Positions 1-7,484 of a DNA stretch of 12,877 nucleotides are shown piece by piece. Every line of letters begins with the position of its first letter. Within the stretch, counting starts at the first letter, position 1. The position numbers were made by a program, and so were the translations under genes. Below the pieces are notes generated by a model. The model saw only the letters and a program-made list of their open reading frames with translations, ran no database searches and was not told the origin of the DNA. The stretch comes from Gammaproteobacteria bacterium. GTDB lineage: Bacteria; Pseudomonadota; Gammaproteobacteria; DSM-19610. The stretch spans positions 1 through 12,877 of the forward strand of contig DRQL01000221.1 of assembly GCA_011371465.1 (NCBI GenBank), in the 5' to 3' direction.

Positions 1-19
1 TGACACCGGGTGCTGCAAC

Positions 20-48
20 TTGTTCGCGGCCGAGCCCACTTCTACACT
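20..48 (+). promoter_or_regulatory. Possible sigma-70 promoter for the 98-2899 operon
   Basis: A TTGTTC (20-25) and a TACACT (43-48) are separated by 17 bases, about 50 bases upstream of the TTG start at 98. Each box matches the consensus only partly (about 3/6 and 4/6), so this is a weak, position-based call. Nothing else in the first 97 bases looks like a gene. Confidence 0.28.
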
Positions 49-97
49 GTGGTCCCGTTATCGCGCGCCAGTATGACCACAAAAGGAAATCGGTATC

Positions 98-499
98 TTG
101 ATCGGTATCATCTTCATCTGGATTGCCACCCTGCTGGGACTGTGGATCGTTACCCTGGTGTTGCCCGGCGTCAGGGCGAATACCACCGGTGGACTGATCC
201 TCGCCGCGCTGGTGCTGGGGCTGGTGAACACCTTCATCCGGCCGGTGCTGTGGCTCCTGACCCTGCCCCTGACAGTACTCACCTTCGGCCTGTTCGCGCT
301 GGTGGTCAATGCCATCACCATTTCGCTGACCGCCTCCCTGGTCAGCAACTTTGAAGTAGACGGGTTTGGATCCGCCTTGCTGGCGGCCATCATCATGGCG
401 ATACTCGGCATTCTGGGTTTCGCCGCACTCGAGTGGCTGACGATGGGCAGTGTGCACTGGACCTATATCGAACAGTATCGCGGCGGCTCCTTCATATAG
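98..499 (+). CDS. Phage holin family (PF04020, YvlD-like) four-helix membrane protein
   Basis: This is a 133-residue integral membrane protein of the PF04020 group. The family is called 'phage holin superfamily IV' or YvlD-like, but its members are ordinary chromosomal inner-membrane proteins of unclear function, and holin activity should not be assumed. Four hydrophobic stretches lie near residues 2-23, 31-48, 51-80 and 91-112. The family signature is clear: LGLVN (40-44), RP (48-49), LTLPLT (54-59), GLF (64-66) and a conserved Asn71, followed by a short polar tail (113-133). The start is TTG at 98, because an in-frame stop lies at 74-76 and no ATG or GTG comes between; AAAGGA sits about 10 bases upstream. 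It is 61 bases ahead of the LOG gene with no terminator visible, so it probably leads that operon. Family assignment is firm; role is unknown. Confidence 0.86.
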   Translation: MIGIIFIWIATLLGLWIVTLVLPGVRANTTGGLILAALVLGLVNTFIRPVLWLLTLPLTVLTFGLFALVVNAITISLTASLVSNFEVDGFGSALLAAIIMAILGILGFAALEWLTMGSVHWTYIEQYRGGSFI

Positions 500-560
500 A
501 AATGCCTGACGGAGACATCACACTGCCGCCACCGCTACCATTAACCAGGGAATCCTGTAC

Positions 561-1511
561 GTGACCAGGAAGAAACATCACCGGCCGGAAGTTCCCCTTC
601 CCGCGCATCCCCGACAGCGCAATGAAGCGCTGCCATGGCAGACCCCCAAGCCACGCGCAGAAGACCCGGATGCGCCGGCCAAACTGGAACAGATCCTCAA
701 CAGCCCGAGCTATATCCAGGCCGACCGGGATACCGGATTTCTCGCCCGCGATGATGCCCGGGCCGTACGCCTGCAGCTGGACTACCTGAAACCGGAAATA
801 TTACTGAACCAGCACGGCATACTGCATACCATTGTAGTGTTCGGCAGCACCCGCATCAGCGAACCGGCAGCGGCAAAGGCAAAGGTAAACGCGCTGCGTG
901 AAGCCCTGGCCGCCACCCCGGAAGACCGGAAGCTGCAGCGCCGCCTGTTTGTGGCCGAGCGCATACTGGAAAAAAGCCGCTATTACGACGTTGCCCGCGA
1001 ATTCGGACAGCTGGTCGCCAATGCCGGTAACGGCCCGGATGATTCCCGACTGGTGGTGATGACTGGCGGCGGACCGGGCATCATGGAAGCCGCCAACCGC
1101 GGGGCACACGACGAAAAGGCAAAAACCATCGGCCTGAACATCTCACTTCCGCACGAACAGTACCCCAACCCGTACATCACCCCGGAGCTGTGTTTCCGCT
1201 TTCACTATTTCGCCCTGCGCAAAATGCACTTCCTGCTGCGCGCCCGGGCACTGGTGGCCTTTCCCGGCGGCTTCGGCACCTTTGACGAGCTGTTTGAAAC
1301 CCTCACCCTGATACAGACGCGCAAGATCAAACCGCTGCCCGTGATCCTGGTGGGCGAATATTACTGGCGCAAGGTACTGGATATCGACTACATGGTGGAA
1401 GAAGGCGTCATCGACGAAGAAGACCGCAACCTGTTCTGGTATGCGGAAACCGCGGAAGATATCTGGGAAGGCATCCTCTGCTGGCATGAAACCAATGGAG
1501 AACCACTGTGA
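561..1511 (+). CDS. LOG-family (TIGR00730, 'lysine decarboxylase-like') nucleotide 5'-monophosphate phosphoribohydrolase
   Basis: The product has 316 residues and is cytosolic. LOG/PpnN enzymes hydrolyse nucleoside 5'-monophosphates (in plants, cytokinin ribotides) to free base and ribose 5-phosphate; the 'lysine decarboxylase' name is historical. The nucleotide-binding motif GGGPGIMEAANRGA spans 169-182, and the catalytic signature PGGFGTFDE lies at 235-243 with Glu243. The Arg220-Lys221 pair sits where LOG enzymes carry their conserved Arg-Lys. At 316 residues it is longer than plain LOGs (about 190) and shorter than E. coli PpnN (about 450). The extra is a basic, proline-rich N-terminal segment (1-85) plus a helical insert (about 100-140). 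The start is GTG at 561 with AGGGA 9 bases upstream. The stop overlaps the next gene's GTG (GTGA), so the two are probably translationally coupled. Substrate preference (AMP, GMP, cytokinin-like or other) cannot be read from sequence. Confidence 0.85.
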   Translation: MTRKKHHRPEVPLPAHPRQRNEALPWQTPKPRAEDPDAPAKLEQILNSPSYIQADRDTGFLARDDARAVRLQLDYLKPEILLNQHGILHTIVVFGSTRISEPAAAKAKVNALREALAATPEDRKLQRRLFVAERILEKSRYYDVAREFGQLVANAGNGPDDSRLVVMTGGGPGIMEAANRGAHDEKAKTIGLNISLPHEQYPNPYITPELCFRFHYFALRKMHFLLRARALVAFPGGFGTFDELFETLTLIQTRKIKPLPVILVGEYYWRKVLDIDYMVEEGVIDEEDRNLFWYAETAEDIWEGILCWHETNGEPL

Positions 1512-2899
1512 AAATCGCATTTCACGGAGCCGACCGGACCGTGACCGGCTCCTGTCACCAGGTCACCTGTAACGGCAAGAACATACTCATCGACTGCGGC
1601 CTCTACCAGGGCGGACGCGAACTGACCGAGGAGAACGCGGAACCGTTCGGCTTTGAGCCGGCGGATATCGATTTCCTGCTGCTGACACACGCGCACCTGG
1701 ATCACTGCGGGCGCATACCGTTGCTCGCCAAACGCGGTTTTACAGGAGAGATCATTACCACTTCCGCCTCCCGCGAACTGGCCCGCCTGGTGATGCTGGA
1801 CGCAGCCGGCCTGCAGGAGGAAGAAGCCGCCTACCGGACCCGCAAGGCCGCCCGCCACGGCAACCACGTGCAGGACATCCAGCCGCTGTATACCGTTCTT
1901 GATACCCTGAACTGCCTGGACTACTTCGGGCGCAAGGCGTCCTTCCACCAGCCGCTGCAACTGGCGCCCGGCATCCGCACCACCTTTTTTGAAGCCGGCC
2001 ATATTCTCGGCTCCGCCAGCATCCTGCTGGAACTGGAAGAAGACGGCCACACACGCAGCCTGCTGTTCTCGGGAGATCTCGGCTACTCCAACCGTGCGAT
2101 CCTGCGTAACCCGGCACCACCGCCGCACGCGGATATCGTGATCATGGAAACCACCTACGGCGATCGCCTGCACAAACAGCTCCAGCCTTCCATCGAGGAA
2201 CTCTACACCGCGATCAACGACACCTTCCAGCGCGGCGGCAATGTCATCATCCCGACTTTCGCGCTGGAACGGGCCCAGGAACTCCTCTATTACCTGCGCG
2301 CCGGCGTGGAGGAAAAACGCATACCACGCACCACCCAGGTGTTTCTCGATTCGCCGATGGCGATCTCGGCGACAGAGATATTTGAACACCACCCGGAGTG
2401 CTACGACGCCGAAACCCTGAAGCTGTTCAGGGATGGTAACGACCCGTTCCGGCCGCCGGCGCTGCATTTCACGCGCCAGACCAGCGACTCCATGGCCATC
2501 AACCGACTCAGCGGTGGCGCTGTCATCATGGCGGGTTCCGGTATGTGTACCGGCGGACGGGTGCGCCACCACCTCAGGCACAACCTGTGGCGACACGACA
2601 GCAGTGTGGTTTTCGTCGGGTACGCCGCAAGCCATACGCTGGCACGACGCATAATCGATGGCGCAAAGAGCGTGCGTATCTTCGGCGAGGAGATCCCGGT
2701 ACACGCCAGCATCTACATGATCGGCGGTTTTTCCGCCCATGCTGACCAGGCCGAGTTGCTGGCCTGGCACCGGGCCACCGGGCAGCCGGAGATCACCTGC
2801 CTGGTGCACGGCGAGGAGGACACCATGAAAAAATTCGCCCGGCACCTTGAAAACACCGAGATCCGGATGCCGGAAATGCACCAGGTATATGATCTTTAG
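1508..2899 (+). CDS. Beta-CASP metallo-beta-lactamase ribonuclease (MBL fold, RNA specificity domain)
   Basis: This 463-residue enzyme belongs to the CPSF73/YSH1-like bacterial beta-CASP group, zinc-dependent endo/exonucleases acting mainly on RNA. The MBL domain shows the metal motif HAHLDH at 61-66 (His61, His63, Asp65, His66), His165 in AGHILGSA and Asp190 in FSGD. The beta-CASP cap follows with PTFALERAQELL (249-260) and GSGMCTGGR (343-351). The C-terminal RMMBL part carries FSAHAD (His411) and LVHGEED (His434). All expected metal and catalytic positions are present, so it should be active. The GTG start at 1508 has GGAG 7 bases upstream and overlaps the LOG stop by 4 bp. No KH or other RNA-binding domain follows, unlike archaeal CPSF. 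Whether it prefers endo- or exonucleolytic cleavage, and which RNAs it acts on, is not visible. Confidence 0.9.
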   Translation: MKIAFHGADRTVTGSCHQVTCNGKNILIDCGLYQGGRELTEENAEPFGFEPADIDFLLLTHAHLDHCGRIPLLAKRGFTGEIITTSASRELARLVMLDAAGLQEEEAAYRTRKAARHGNHVQDIQPLYTVLDTLNCLDYFGRKASFHQPLQLAPGIRTTFFEAGHILGSASILLELEEDGHTRSLLFSGDLGYSNRAILRNPAPPPHADIVIMETTYGDRLHKQLQPSIEELYTAINDTFQRGGNVIIPTFALERAQELLYYLRAGVEEKRIPRTTQVFLDSPMAISATEIFEHHPECYDAETLKLFRDGNDPFRPPALHFTRQTSDSMAINRLSGGAVIMAGSGMCTGGRVRHHLRHNLWRHDSSVVFVGYAASHTLARRIIDGAKSVRIFGEEIPVHASIYMIGGFSAHADQAELLAWHRATGQPEITCLVHGEEDTMKKFARHLENTEIRMPEMHQVYDL

Positions 2900-2943
2900 C
2901 AGCAACCCAACGCTGAGCACGCAATGAAAGGAAGCAGCTCCCA

Positions 2944-2965
2944 ACCGGGCAAGCCCGGTAATTTT
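2944..2965 (+). terminator. Short GC hairpin with T-rich tail after the RNase gene
   Basis: ACCGGGC (2944-2950) and GCCCGGT (2953-2959) form a perfect inverted repeat, effectively a 6-bp stem with a CAAG loop. AATTTTA follows. It lies 45 bases after the RNase stop and before the next gene's promoter, so it is a plausible weak rho-independent terminator. The T run is short. Confidence 0.5.
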
Positions 2966-3006
2966 ATCCACGCGGGAACTGACAGACGCTTATTTTGTTC
3001 TAAGCT

Positions 3007-3012
3007 TATACT
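3007..3012 (+). promoter_or_regulatory. Candidate -10 box (TATACT) for the DUF1269 gene
   Basis: TATACT lies 47 bases before the ATG, inside an AT-rich stretch that contrasts with its surroundings. No TTGACA-like box sits at 16-18 bases; CTGACA (2979-2984) is 22 bases away. Weak -35 dependence is common for sigma-S-type promoters and would suit a stress gene, but that is inference. Confidence 0.35.
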
Positions 3013-3058
3013 ATGAGCCAATAATCAGCATAACTTTAACTACACGGAGGAAGTCCCC

Positions 3059-3562
3059 ATGAGAAGACTCTATTTCCTGCTACCGGACCTGGATACCACC
3101 CACAAGGTAGTCGATGAATTACTGCTGGCACGTGTTGAAGAACGGCATATACACGTCATCGCCAGGGAAGGTACGCCACTGGAAGACCTGCCGGAAGCCA
3201 GCCTGATCCAGAAAAGCGATTTTGTGCCCGCGGTGGAACGCGGCATTGCCATGGGCGGTGCTACCGGCGTAGTCGCAGGGCTGGCTGCACTGGCATTCCC
3301 GGGTGTGGTGATTGCCGGCGGTGCGTTGCTGGCCATGGGTCTGGCGGGCGCCGGCATGGGTGCCTGGCTGGGTGGCATGATCGGCATGGACGTGGAAAAC
3401 ACCCACATCCGGCAATTCGAGGAAGCCATTCAGAACGGCCAACTGCTGGTGCTGGTGGATGTACCCAGGGATCGCGTCGACGACATCCAGGAACTGGTCA
3501 GGAAGCATCACGCCGAAGCGGATTTCGAAGGTACCGAGCCGACCATACCGGCCTTTCCCTGA
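3059..3562 (+). CDS. DUF1269 family glycine-rich membrane-associated protein
   Basis: The product has 167 residues. An N-terminal alpha/beta part (1-60) contains RRLYFLLPD and LARVEERHIHVIA. The central glycine-rich hydrophobic segment (about 62-110) is long enough for two tightly packed membrane passes. A C-terminal alpha/beta part (118-150) carries FEEAIQNGQLLVLVDVP, and the conserved tail is EGTEPTIPAFP. This pattern is typical of proteobacterial DUF1269 proteins, distantly related to Bacillus general-stress 17M/YflT-type proteins. No biochemical function is established. The start is firm: ATG at 3059 with CGGAGGAA about 8 bases upstream. A hairpin and its own -10 box separate it from the RNase gene, so it is likely a single-gene unit. 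It converges on the GpsA-like gene 166 bases away. A distant relative lies at 8742-9245. Confidence 0.82.
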   Translation: MRRLYFLLPDLDTTHKVVDELLLARVEERHIHVIAREGTPLEDLPEASLIQKSDFVPAVERGIAMGGATGVVAGLAALAFPGVVIAGGALLAMGLAGAGMGAWLGGMIGMDVENTHIRQFEEAIQNGQLLVLVDVPRDRVDDIQELVRKHHAEADFEGTEPTIPAFP

Positions 3563-3668
3563 AACCTGCAAACACTGTAGTGCCGTCACACACACCGACT
3601 GACCGGCTCCGCCTGCCATGGCGGACCTGCGCCGGCTGATCCGCGACCACTGACGCTACACTAGCCCG

Positions 3669-3726
3669 CAGGAGGGGTCTCCTGACCGCGAAAACACGCC
3701 CCGATTTTCGCGCCGAAGGCCGGCGC
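3669..3726. terminator. Three consecutive stem-loops between convergent genes
   Basis: Between the convergent genes ending at 3562 and 3729 lie CAGGAG/CTCCTG (3669-3674/3679-3684, GGGT loop), CGCGAAAA/TTTTCGCG (3687-3694/3705-3712) and GCGCCG/CGGCGC (3710-3715/3721-3726). The last two share bases and would compete. None ends in a long T run on either strand, so a bidirectional terminator or 3'-end protecting structure is inferred from position only. Confidence 0.38.
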
Positions 3727-3728
3727 TT

Positions 3729-4637
3729 CTACGGGTGCTGCTGCAGTTTCAGGAACGTCTCGAGCCGGTTGCGCACCTTACCCTCACCGGGCCGGCTGAC
3801 AATGGAGCATATCAGCTCAAACAGCGGGTAATCCTGTTCCCTGAACAGGCCGTGCCGCCGGACCATCTGCAGAGTATGCACCCCTTCGCCCTCGATCCCC
3901 TCGACCTCGCCCCTCGCCAGCCGGCACCCCAGTTCGTGGTGGTGTGAATCCCTGCTGGTCGCCGTGGTGACCAGGTCACCCAGTCCGGCGAGGTGCCACG
4001 GGCTGCCGGCCGCACCGCCCATGCGGCGCACGATCTGGTCCAGTTCGCGGAGCGAGGCAACCGCCAGGTAACCACGCACGTTGTCACCCATCTGCAGCTC
4101 GTCAGCCATACCGAAAACCATGGCATAGACATTTTTCAGGATCACCGACCAGCTGATGCCGGTAATGTCCGGGCTGTACTCGATCAGCAGCCGGGTCCCT
4201 GAAAACAGCTCTTTCACGGTCTGCTCGGTTGCCTTTCCTGCACAGCCAAGCTGCGCAAAGCCGTAACGCCCCGCGCGCAGCTCCTCCGAGATCATCGGGC
4301 CGTACAGCAGCGCATAGGGATGCCGTGTTCCCAGCACTTCGGCAAACACCTGGGCAGCGGTCTGTCCGTTTTCATCCAGCCCCTTGGCGATACTGATACA
4401 GATGGCATGCGGCGCCAGCAACGGCAGCAGGCGCGTAACCACTTCACGGTGTGGACTGACCGGCAGGCAGAACAACACCAGGTCGGCAGCCGGCGCCGCC
4501 TCTTCAAGAACTGCGGACTGAAAACCACCGGCCGGGTATTTCTCCCAGATGTCCAGTTGCACGCGGTCGCCCAGCAGTACCTGCATGGCGTGCCCCATTT
4601 CGCCATAACCCAGCACCAGCACCCTGGTTTTTCCCAT
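3729..4637 (-). CDS. GpsA-like NAD(P)-dependent dehydrogenase with altered substrate pocket
   Basis: The product is a 302-residue cytosolic two-domain dehydrogenase related to glycerol-3-phosphate dehydrogenase GpsA (usually about 330-340 residues). The Rossmann motif GYGEMG lies at 10-15. SIAKGL (82-87, Lys85), GPMISEEL (113-120), LKN (167-169, Lys168) and GLGDLVTTATS (218-228, Asp221) match the GpsA blocks holding catalytic Lys, Asn, Asp and Thr. Two differences stand out. The SRN block that binds the substrate phosphate in GpsA is SHH here (231-233). The segment after the first beta-alpha-beta unit, which includes the FLPG-like loop in GpsA, is about 25 residues shorter. A pyridine-nucleotide dehydrogenase is well supported; glycerol 3-phosphate as substrate is not. 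Its ATG shares one base with the TGA of the upstream ATPase gene (TGATG), so the two are translationally coupled. An orthologous second GpsA elsewhere in the genome would be expected. Confidence 0.8.
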   Translation of the reverse strand: MGKTRVLVLGYGEMGHAMQVLLGDRVQLDIWEKYPAGGFQSAVLEEAAPAADLVLFCLPVSPHREVVTRLLPLLAPHAICISIAKGLDENGQTAAQVFAEVLGTRHPYALLYGPMISEELRAGRYGFAQLGCAGKATEQTVKELFSGTRLLIEYSPDITGISWSVILKNVYAMVFGMADELQMGDNVRGYLAVASLRELDQIVRRMGGAAGSPWHLAGLGDLVTTATSRDSHHHELGCRLARGEVEGIEGEGVHTLQMVRRHGLFREQDYPLFELICSIVSRPGEGKVRNRLETFLKLQQHP

Positions 4638-7375
4638 CAGCCTTTGTCCTCACGGTTGTCTGACCATGCCCGTACACGCTTGTGCAGTTCCATAGCCAGC
4701 AGTACAGACAACGCCAACCCCAGCAACTCCAGCCAGTGTTGCCATGAAACCGGCTGGATGCGCAACACGTCGCGCAGCCCGGGAGTATACATGGCACCAA
4801 TGTGTACCAGCTGTGCGACGGCTGTGCCCAGCAACAGCAACGGATTCCGCAACGGACTGTGCCGGAATACCGAGCGCGTTTCGGAGCGGCTGTTGAACAC
4901 GTGGATGTTCTCGAACAGCACCATCAGCAGCAGCGTTCCGTTACGCGCTTCATCGAGACTGAACCCGCGCCCCAGCAACCACTGGTAGACAAGGAAAGCC
5001 ATCACCCCGATCACCAGCGCCGACAGCAGCACCCGCTCGATCATCAGGCGATTGAAAACCGGTTCCTGCGGCGGCCGTGGCGGGCGCTGCAGTTCCCCGC
5101 CCTCGCCCGGTTCGAACGCCAGTGCCACATCCTGTATGCCGTTGGTGACCAGGTTGAGCCACAACAGCTGCACGGCCAGCAACGGTAAGGGCTGGCCGGT
5201 GAACAGCGCCAGTGTAAACAGCACCAGCTCGGCGGCACCGGTGGACACCAGCAGGAAGATCACCTTGCGCACATTGGCATAGGCAATGCGCCCCTCCTCC
5301 ACCCCTGCCACGATCGAGGCAAAGTGATCGTCGGTAATGATGATGTCGGCATTTTCCCGCGCCACGTCGGTGCCGCTGCGGCCCATGGCGATACCGACCT
5401 GGGCCGCGTGCAGGGCCGGCGCATCGTTGGCGCCGTCCCCACTGACCGCAACAAAGTGGCCCTGCCGTTGCAGCGACTGCACGATCCCCAACTTCTGGCT
5501 CGGTTCCACGCGGGCAAACACGCGCGCGTCCCGGGTCAGCCGGTCCAGCGCCGCTTCGTCCCCCGCCTGCTGTAACTGCGGCCCGGTGACCAGCTGTTCG
5601 TCGCCTTCCAGCAGTTCCAGCTCGCGCACAATCGCCAGTGCGGTTTGCGGGTGATCGCCGGTCACCATGGCCACCCTGATACCCGCACGCCGGCAAGCGG
5701 CAATCGCAGACTTTGCTTCCGGACGCAAGGGGTCGATCATGCCCACCAGGCCAAGCAGCGCCAGACCACGCAGTTGCTCAGCGGTAAAATGGTCTTCATC
5801 TTCCACGCCGACTTCGCCCGTCGCCAGTGCCAGCACCCGGAAGCCCTGCCGCGCAAGGTCCTGTGCCTGTGCTTCGATCGCCGCGGCATCGATCCGGCTA
5901 TCCACATCCCCGCACGCCATGCGGGTGCACATGGGGAGGACCCGTTCCAGAGCCCCCTTGACGAAGGCATGCGGCCGGCCGTCCACCCGGTTGAGACTGG
6001 CCGCGTACATGCGGTCCGATTCAAACGGTATGACAGCCAGTTCCGGGCAGCGATTAAGTGCCTCTGCCCGGTTGATACCGGCCTTGTGCGCCATTACCAG
6101 CAACGCAACATCCACCGCATCTCCGTGCCACACCCAGCCGCTTTCACGCTGCCCCAGGAACGCTTCGCTGGACAGTACGGCGGCCAGGCACAGGCGCTCG
6201 AGTAATGCTTTTTCAGCTTCGTCGGGCACACCGCGCGGTGTCCGTATCGCACCTTCCGGAATCATGCCCTCACCACTGACTTCCCAGGGCTGCTGCCGGG
6301 GAAACAGGATGCGGCGCGCGGTCAGCTGGTTGACGGTGAGCGTGCCGGTCTTGTCCGTGGCAATAAAGGTGCAGGAACCCAGCGCCTCCACGGCCACCAG
6401 GCGCCGGATAATGACGTGCCGTTTCGCCATGCGGTGCATGCCGGTCGCCAGCGCGACCGTAAGCGCCACCGGCAGGCCCTCGGGGATCCCCGACACCGCC
6501 AGTGCCACGGCCAGCAGGAACACATCGCTGTACGACATGCCCTGCCACAGCGCAACCACGGCCATGACCGCAGCCGCCACCCCCACCGCTACCGCCACCA
6601 GGCGCGTGAAGCGTTGCATGCGCATCAGCAGCGGCGCCTGACCCAGCGCCTGCCCCAGCACATCGGCCGCGATGCGCCCCAGTTCGGTGCCCAGACCGGT
6701 GGCAACTACCACACCCTGCCCGCGGCCGCGCGCAGCCAGGGTGCCGGCAAACGCCATATTACGGCGTTCGGCAAGCACTGTGTCCGTTGGCAATAACGCC
6801 GTGGCCTGTTTCGCGACCGGCAGCGACTCACCGGTCAACAGCGACTCGTCCAGTTCCAGGTCATGTGCAACCAGCAGGCGCAGGTCAGCCGGCACGCGGT
6901 CGCCGGCTTCCAGCAGCACGATATCGCCCGGCACCAGCCCGGTGGCGTCGATTTCATAACTGTCACCGCTGCGCAGCACGCGGCAGCGCGTTGCCACCAG
7001 TTCCCCGAGTGACAGCGCGGCACGCTGTGCGGAAAATTCCTGCAGGGTACCGATCACGGCGTTGAGCAGCAGCACGGCAAAGATAAACCCGGCATCGGAC
7101 CAGTGCCGGATCAACAGTGACAGCAGGGCCGCCGCCAGCAGCACATAGATCAGCGGGCTGGCGAACTGACGCAGGAACACCTGCGCCAGCCCCGGTGGCT
7201 GCGCACGTGGCAACCGGTTGGGCCCGTAGTGCTCCAGGCGTGCGGCCGCCTCGGCCTGGCTCAGGCCATGCCGGGAACCCTGCAGGGCATCGACAACCGC
7301 GTCAGCTGAACGGGCGTGGGGCGTAGAGACGGATTGCATCATAGCCACAGTAGCACCGGATCGAGTCTGGCGCAT
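4637..7375 (-). CDS. P2-type cation-translocating P-type ATPase
   Basis: This 912-residue inner-membrane pump couples ATP hydrolysis to cation transport. A cation-ATPase N-terminal domain (about 20-75) precedes M1-M2. The actuator domain has TGES (181-184); M4 has PEGLP (298-302). The phosphorylation motif DKTGTLT starts at Asp341, the nucleotide domain has KGA (473-475), TGDHP starts at 572, and GDGANDAP spans 646-653. A full C-terminal M5-M10 block ends the protein. Overall it resembles the PMR1/SERCA-like class, but M6 reads NLVTNG (741-746) where Ca pumps have NLVTDG, and the SERCA M5 Asn position is a Gly (713), while Glu716 and Glu299 remain. Ion specificity is therefore open (Ca, Mn, Na, K or H). 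The start is uncertain: ATG at 7375 has no clear Shine-Dalgarno, and ATGs at codons 12-13 are alternatives. It is coupled to the downstream GpsA-like gene. Confidence 0.9.
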   Translation of the reverse strand: MRQTRSGATVAMMQSVSTPHARSADAVVDALQGSRHGLSQAEAAARLEHYGPNRLPRAQPPGLAQVFLRQFASPLIYVLLAAALLSLLIRHWSDAGFIFAVLLLNAVIGTLQEFSAQRAALSLGELVATRCRVLRSGDSYEIDATGLVPGDIVLLEAGDRVPADLRLLVAHDLELDESLLTGESLPVAKQATALLPTDTVLAERRNMAFAGTLAARGRGQGVVVATGLGTELGRIAADVLGQALGQAPLLMRMQRFTRLVAVAVGVAAAVMAVVALWQGMSYSDVFLLAVALAVSGIPEGLPVALTVALATGMHRMAKRHVIIRRLVAVEALGSCTFIATDKTGTLTVNQLTARRILFPRQQPWEVSGEGMIPEGAIRTPRGVPDEAEKALLERLCLAAVLSSEAFLGQRESGWVWHGDAVDVALLVMAHKAGINRAEALNRCPELAVIPFESDRMYAASLNRVDGRPHAFVKGALERVLPMCTRMACGDVDSRIDAAAIEAQAQDLARQGFRVLALATGEVGVEDEDHFTAEQLRGLALLGLVGMIDPLRPEAKSAIAACRRAGIRVAMVTGDHPQTALAIVRELELLEGDEQLVTGPQLQQAGDEAALDRLTRDARVFARVEPSQKLGIVQSLQRQGHFVAVSGDGANDAPALHAAQVGIAMGRSGTDVARENADIIITDDHFASIVAGVEEGRIAYANVRKVIFLLVSTGAAELVLFTLALFTGQPLPLLAVQLLWLNLVTNGIQDVALAFEPGEGGELQRPPRPPQEPVFNRLMIERVLLSALVIGVMAFLVYQWLLGRGFSLDEARNGTLLLMVLFENIHVFNSRSETRSVFRHSPLRNPLLLLGTAVAQLVHIGAMYTPGLRDVLRIQPVSWQHWLELLGLALSVLLAMELHKRVRAWSDNREDKG

Positions 7376-7408
7376 TCATCGACCAGGGCGGCACAGGCCA
7401 CCGGGGCA

Positions 7409-7427
7409 GGCGGTGCATTAAACCGCC
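7409..7427. promoter_or_regulatory. Inverted repeat in the ATPase leader
   Basis: GGCGGT (7409-7414) and ACCGCC (7422-7427) form a perfect 6-bp dyad around a 7-base AT-rich centre. It lies 34 bases upstream of the ATPase start, within the leader predicted from the -10 at 7477-7482. It may be an operator or an mRNA hairpin; sequence alone does not decide. Confidence 0.3.
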
Positions 7428-7472
7428 AATGTCCCGCAACGCTGCGACAATCCACTCGAATACCGTCAGATG

Positions 7473-7484
7473 TATTATTATAGT
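7473..7484. promoter_or_regulatory. Overlapping divergent -10 boxes between ATPase and lipoprotein genes
   Basis: On the - strand a perfect TATAAT occupies 7482-7477, serving the ATPase-dehydrogenase operon with a leader of about 95 bases. On the + strand TATAGT occupies 7479-7484 (or TATTAT 7473-7478), about 40 bases before the lipoprotein start. No strong -35 is evident in either direction, which would suit activator-dependent promoters. Overlap means polymerase binding in one direction should exclude the other. Confidence 0.45.

Noticed and set aside
98..499. Prophage lysis holin
   Set aside because: The PF04020 name is misleading; there is no endolysin, spanin or other phage gene nearby, and the neighbours are chromosomal metabolism genes.
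1388..2971. A 527-codon open frame on the - strand
   Set aside because: It runs antisense over the RNase gene, whose motifs are intact. High GC content keeps the antisense frame open; its translation shows no family motifs.
3618..3653. Mini-ORF of 11 codons (MADLRRLIRDH) between convergent genes
   Set aside because: It sits inside an inverted repeat, has no ribosome binding site and is too short to support as a gene.
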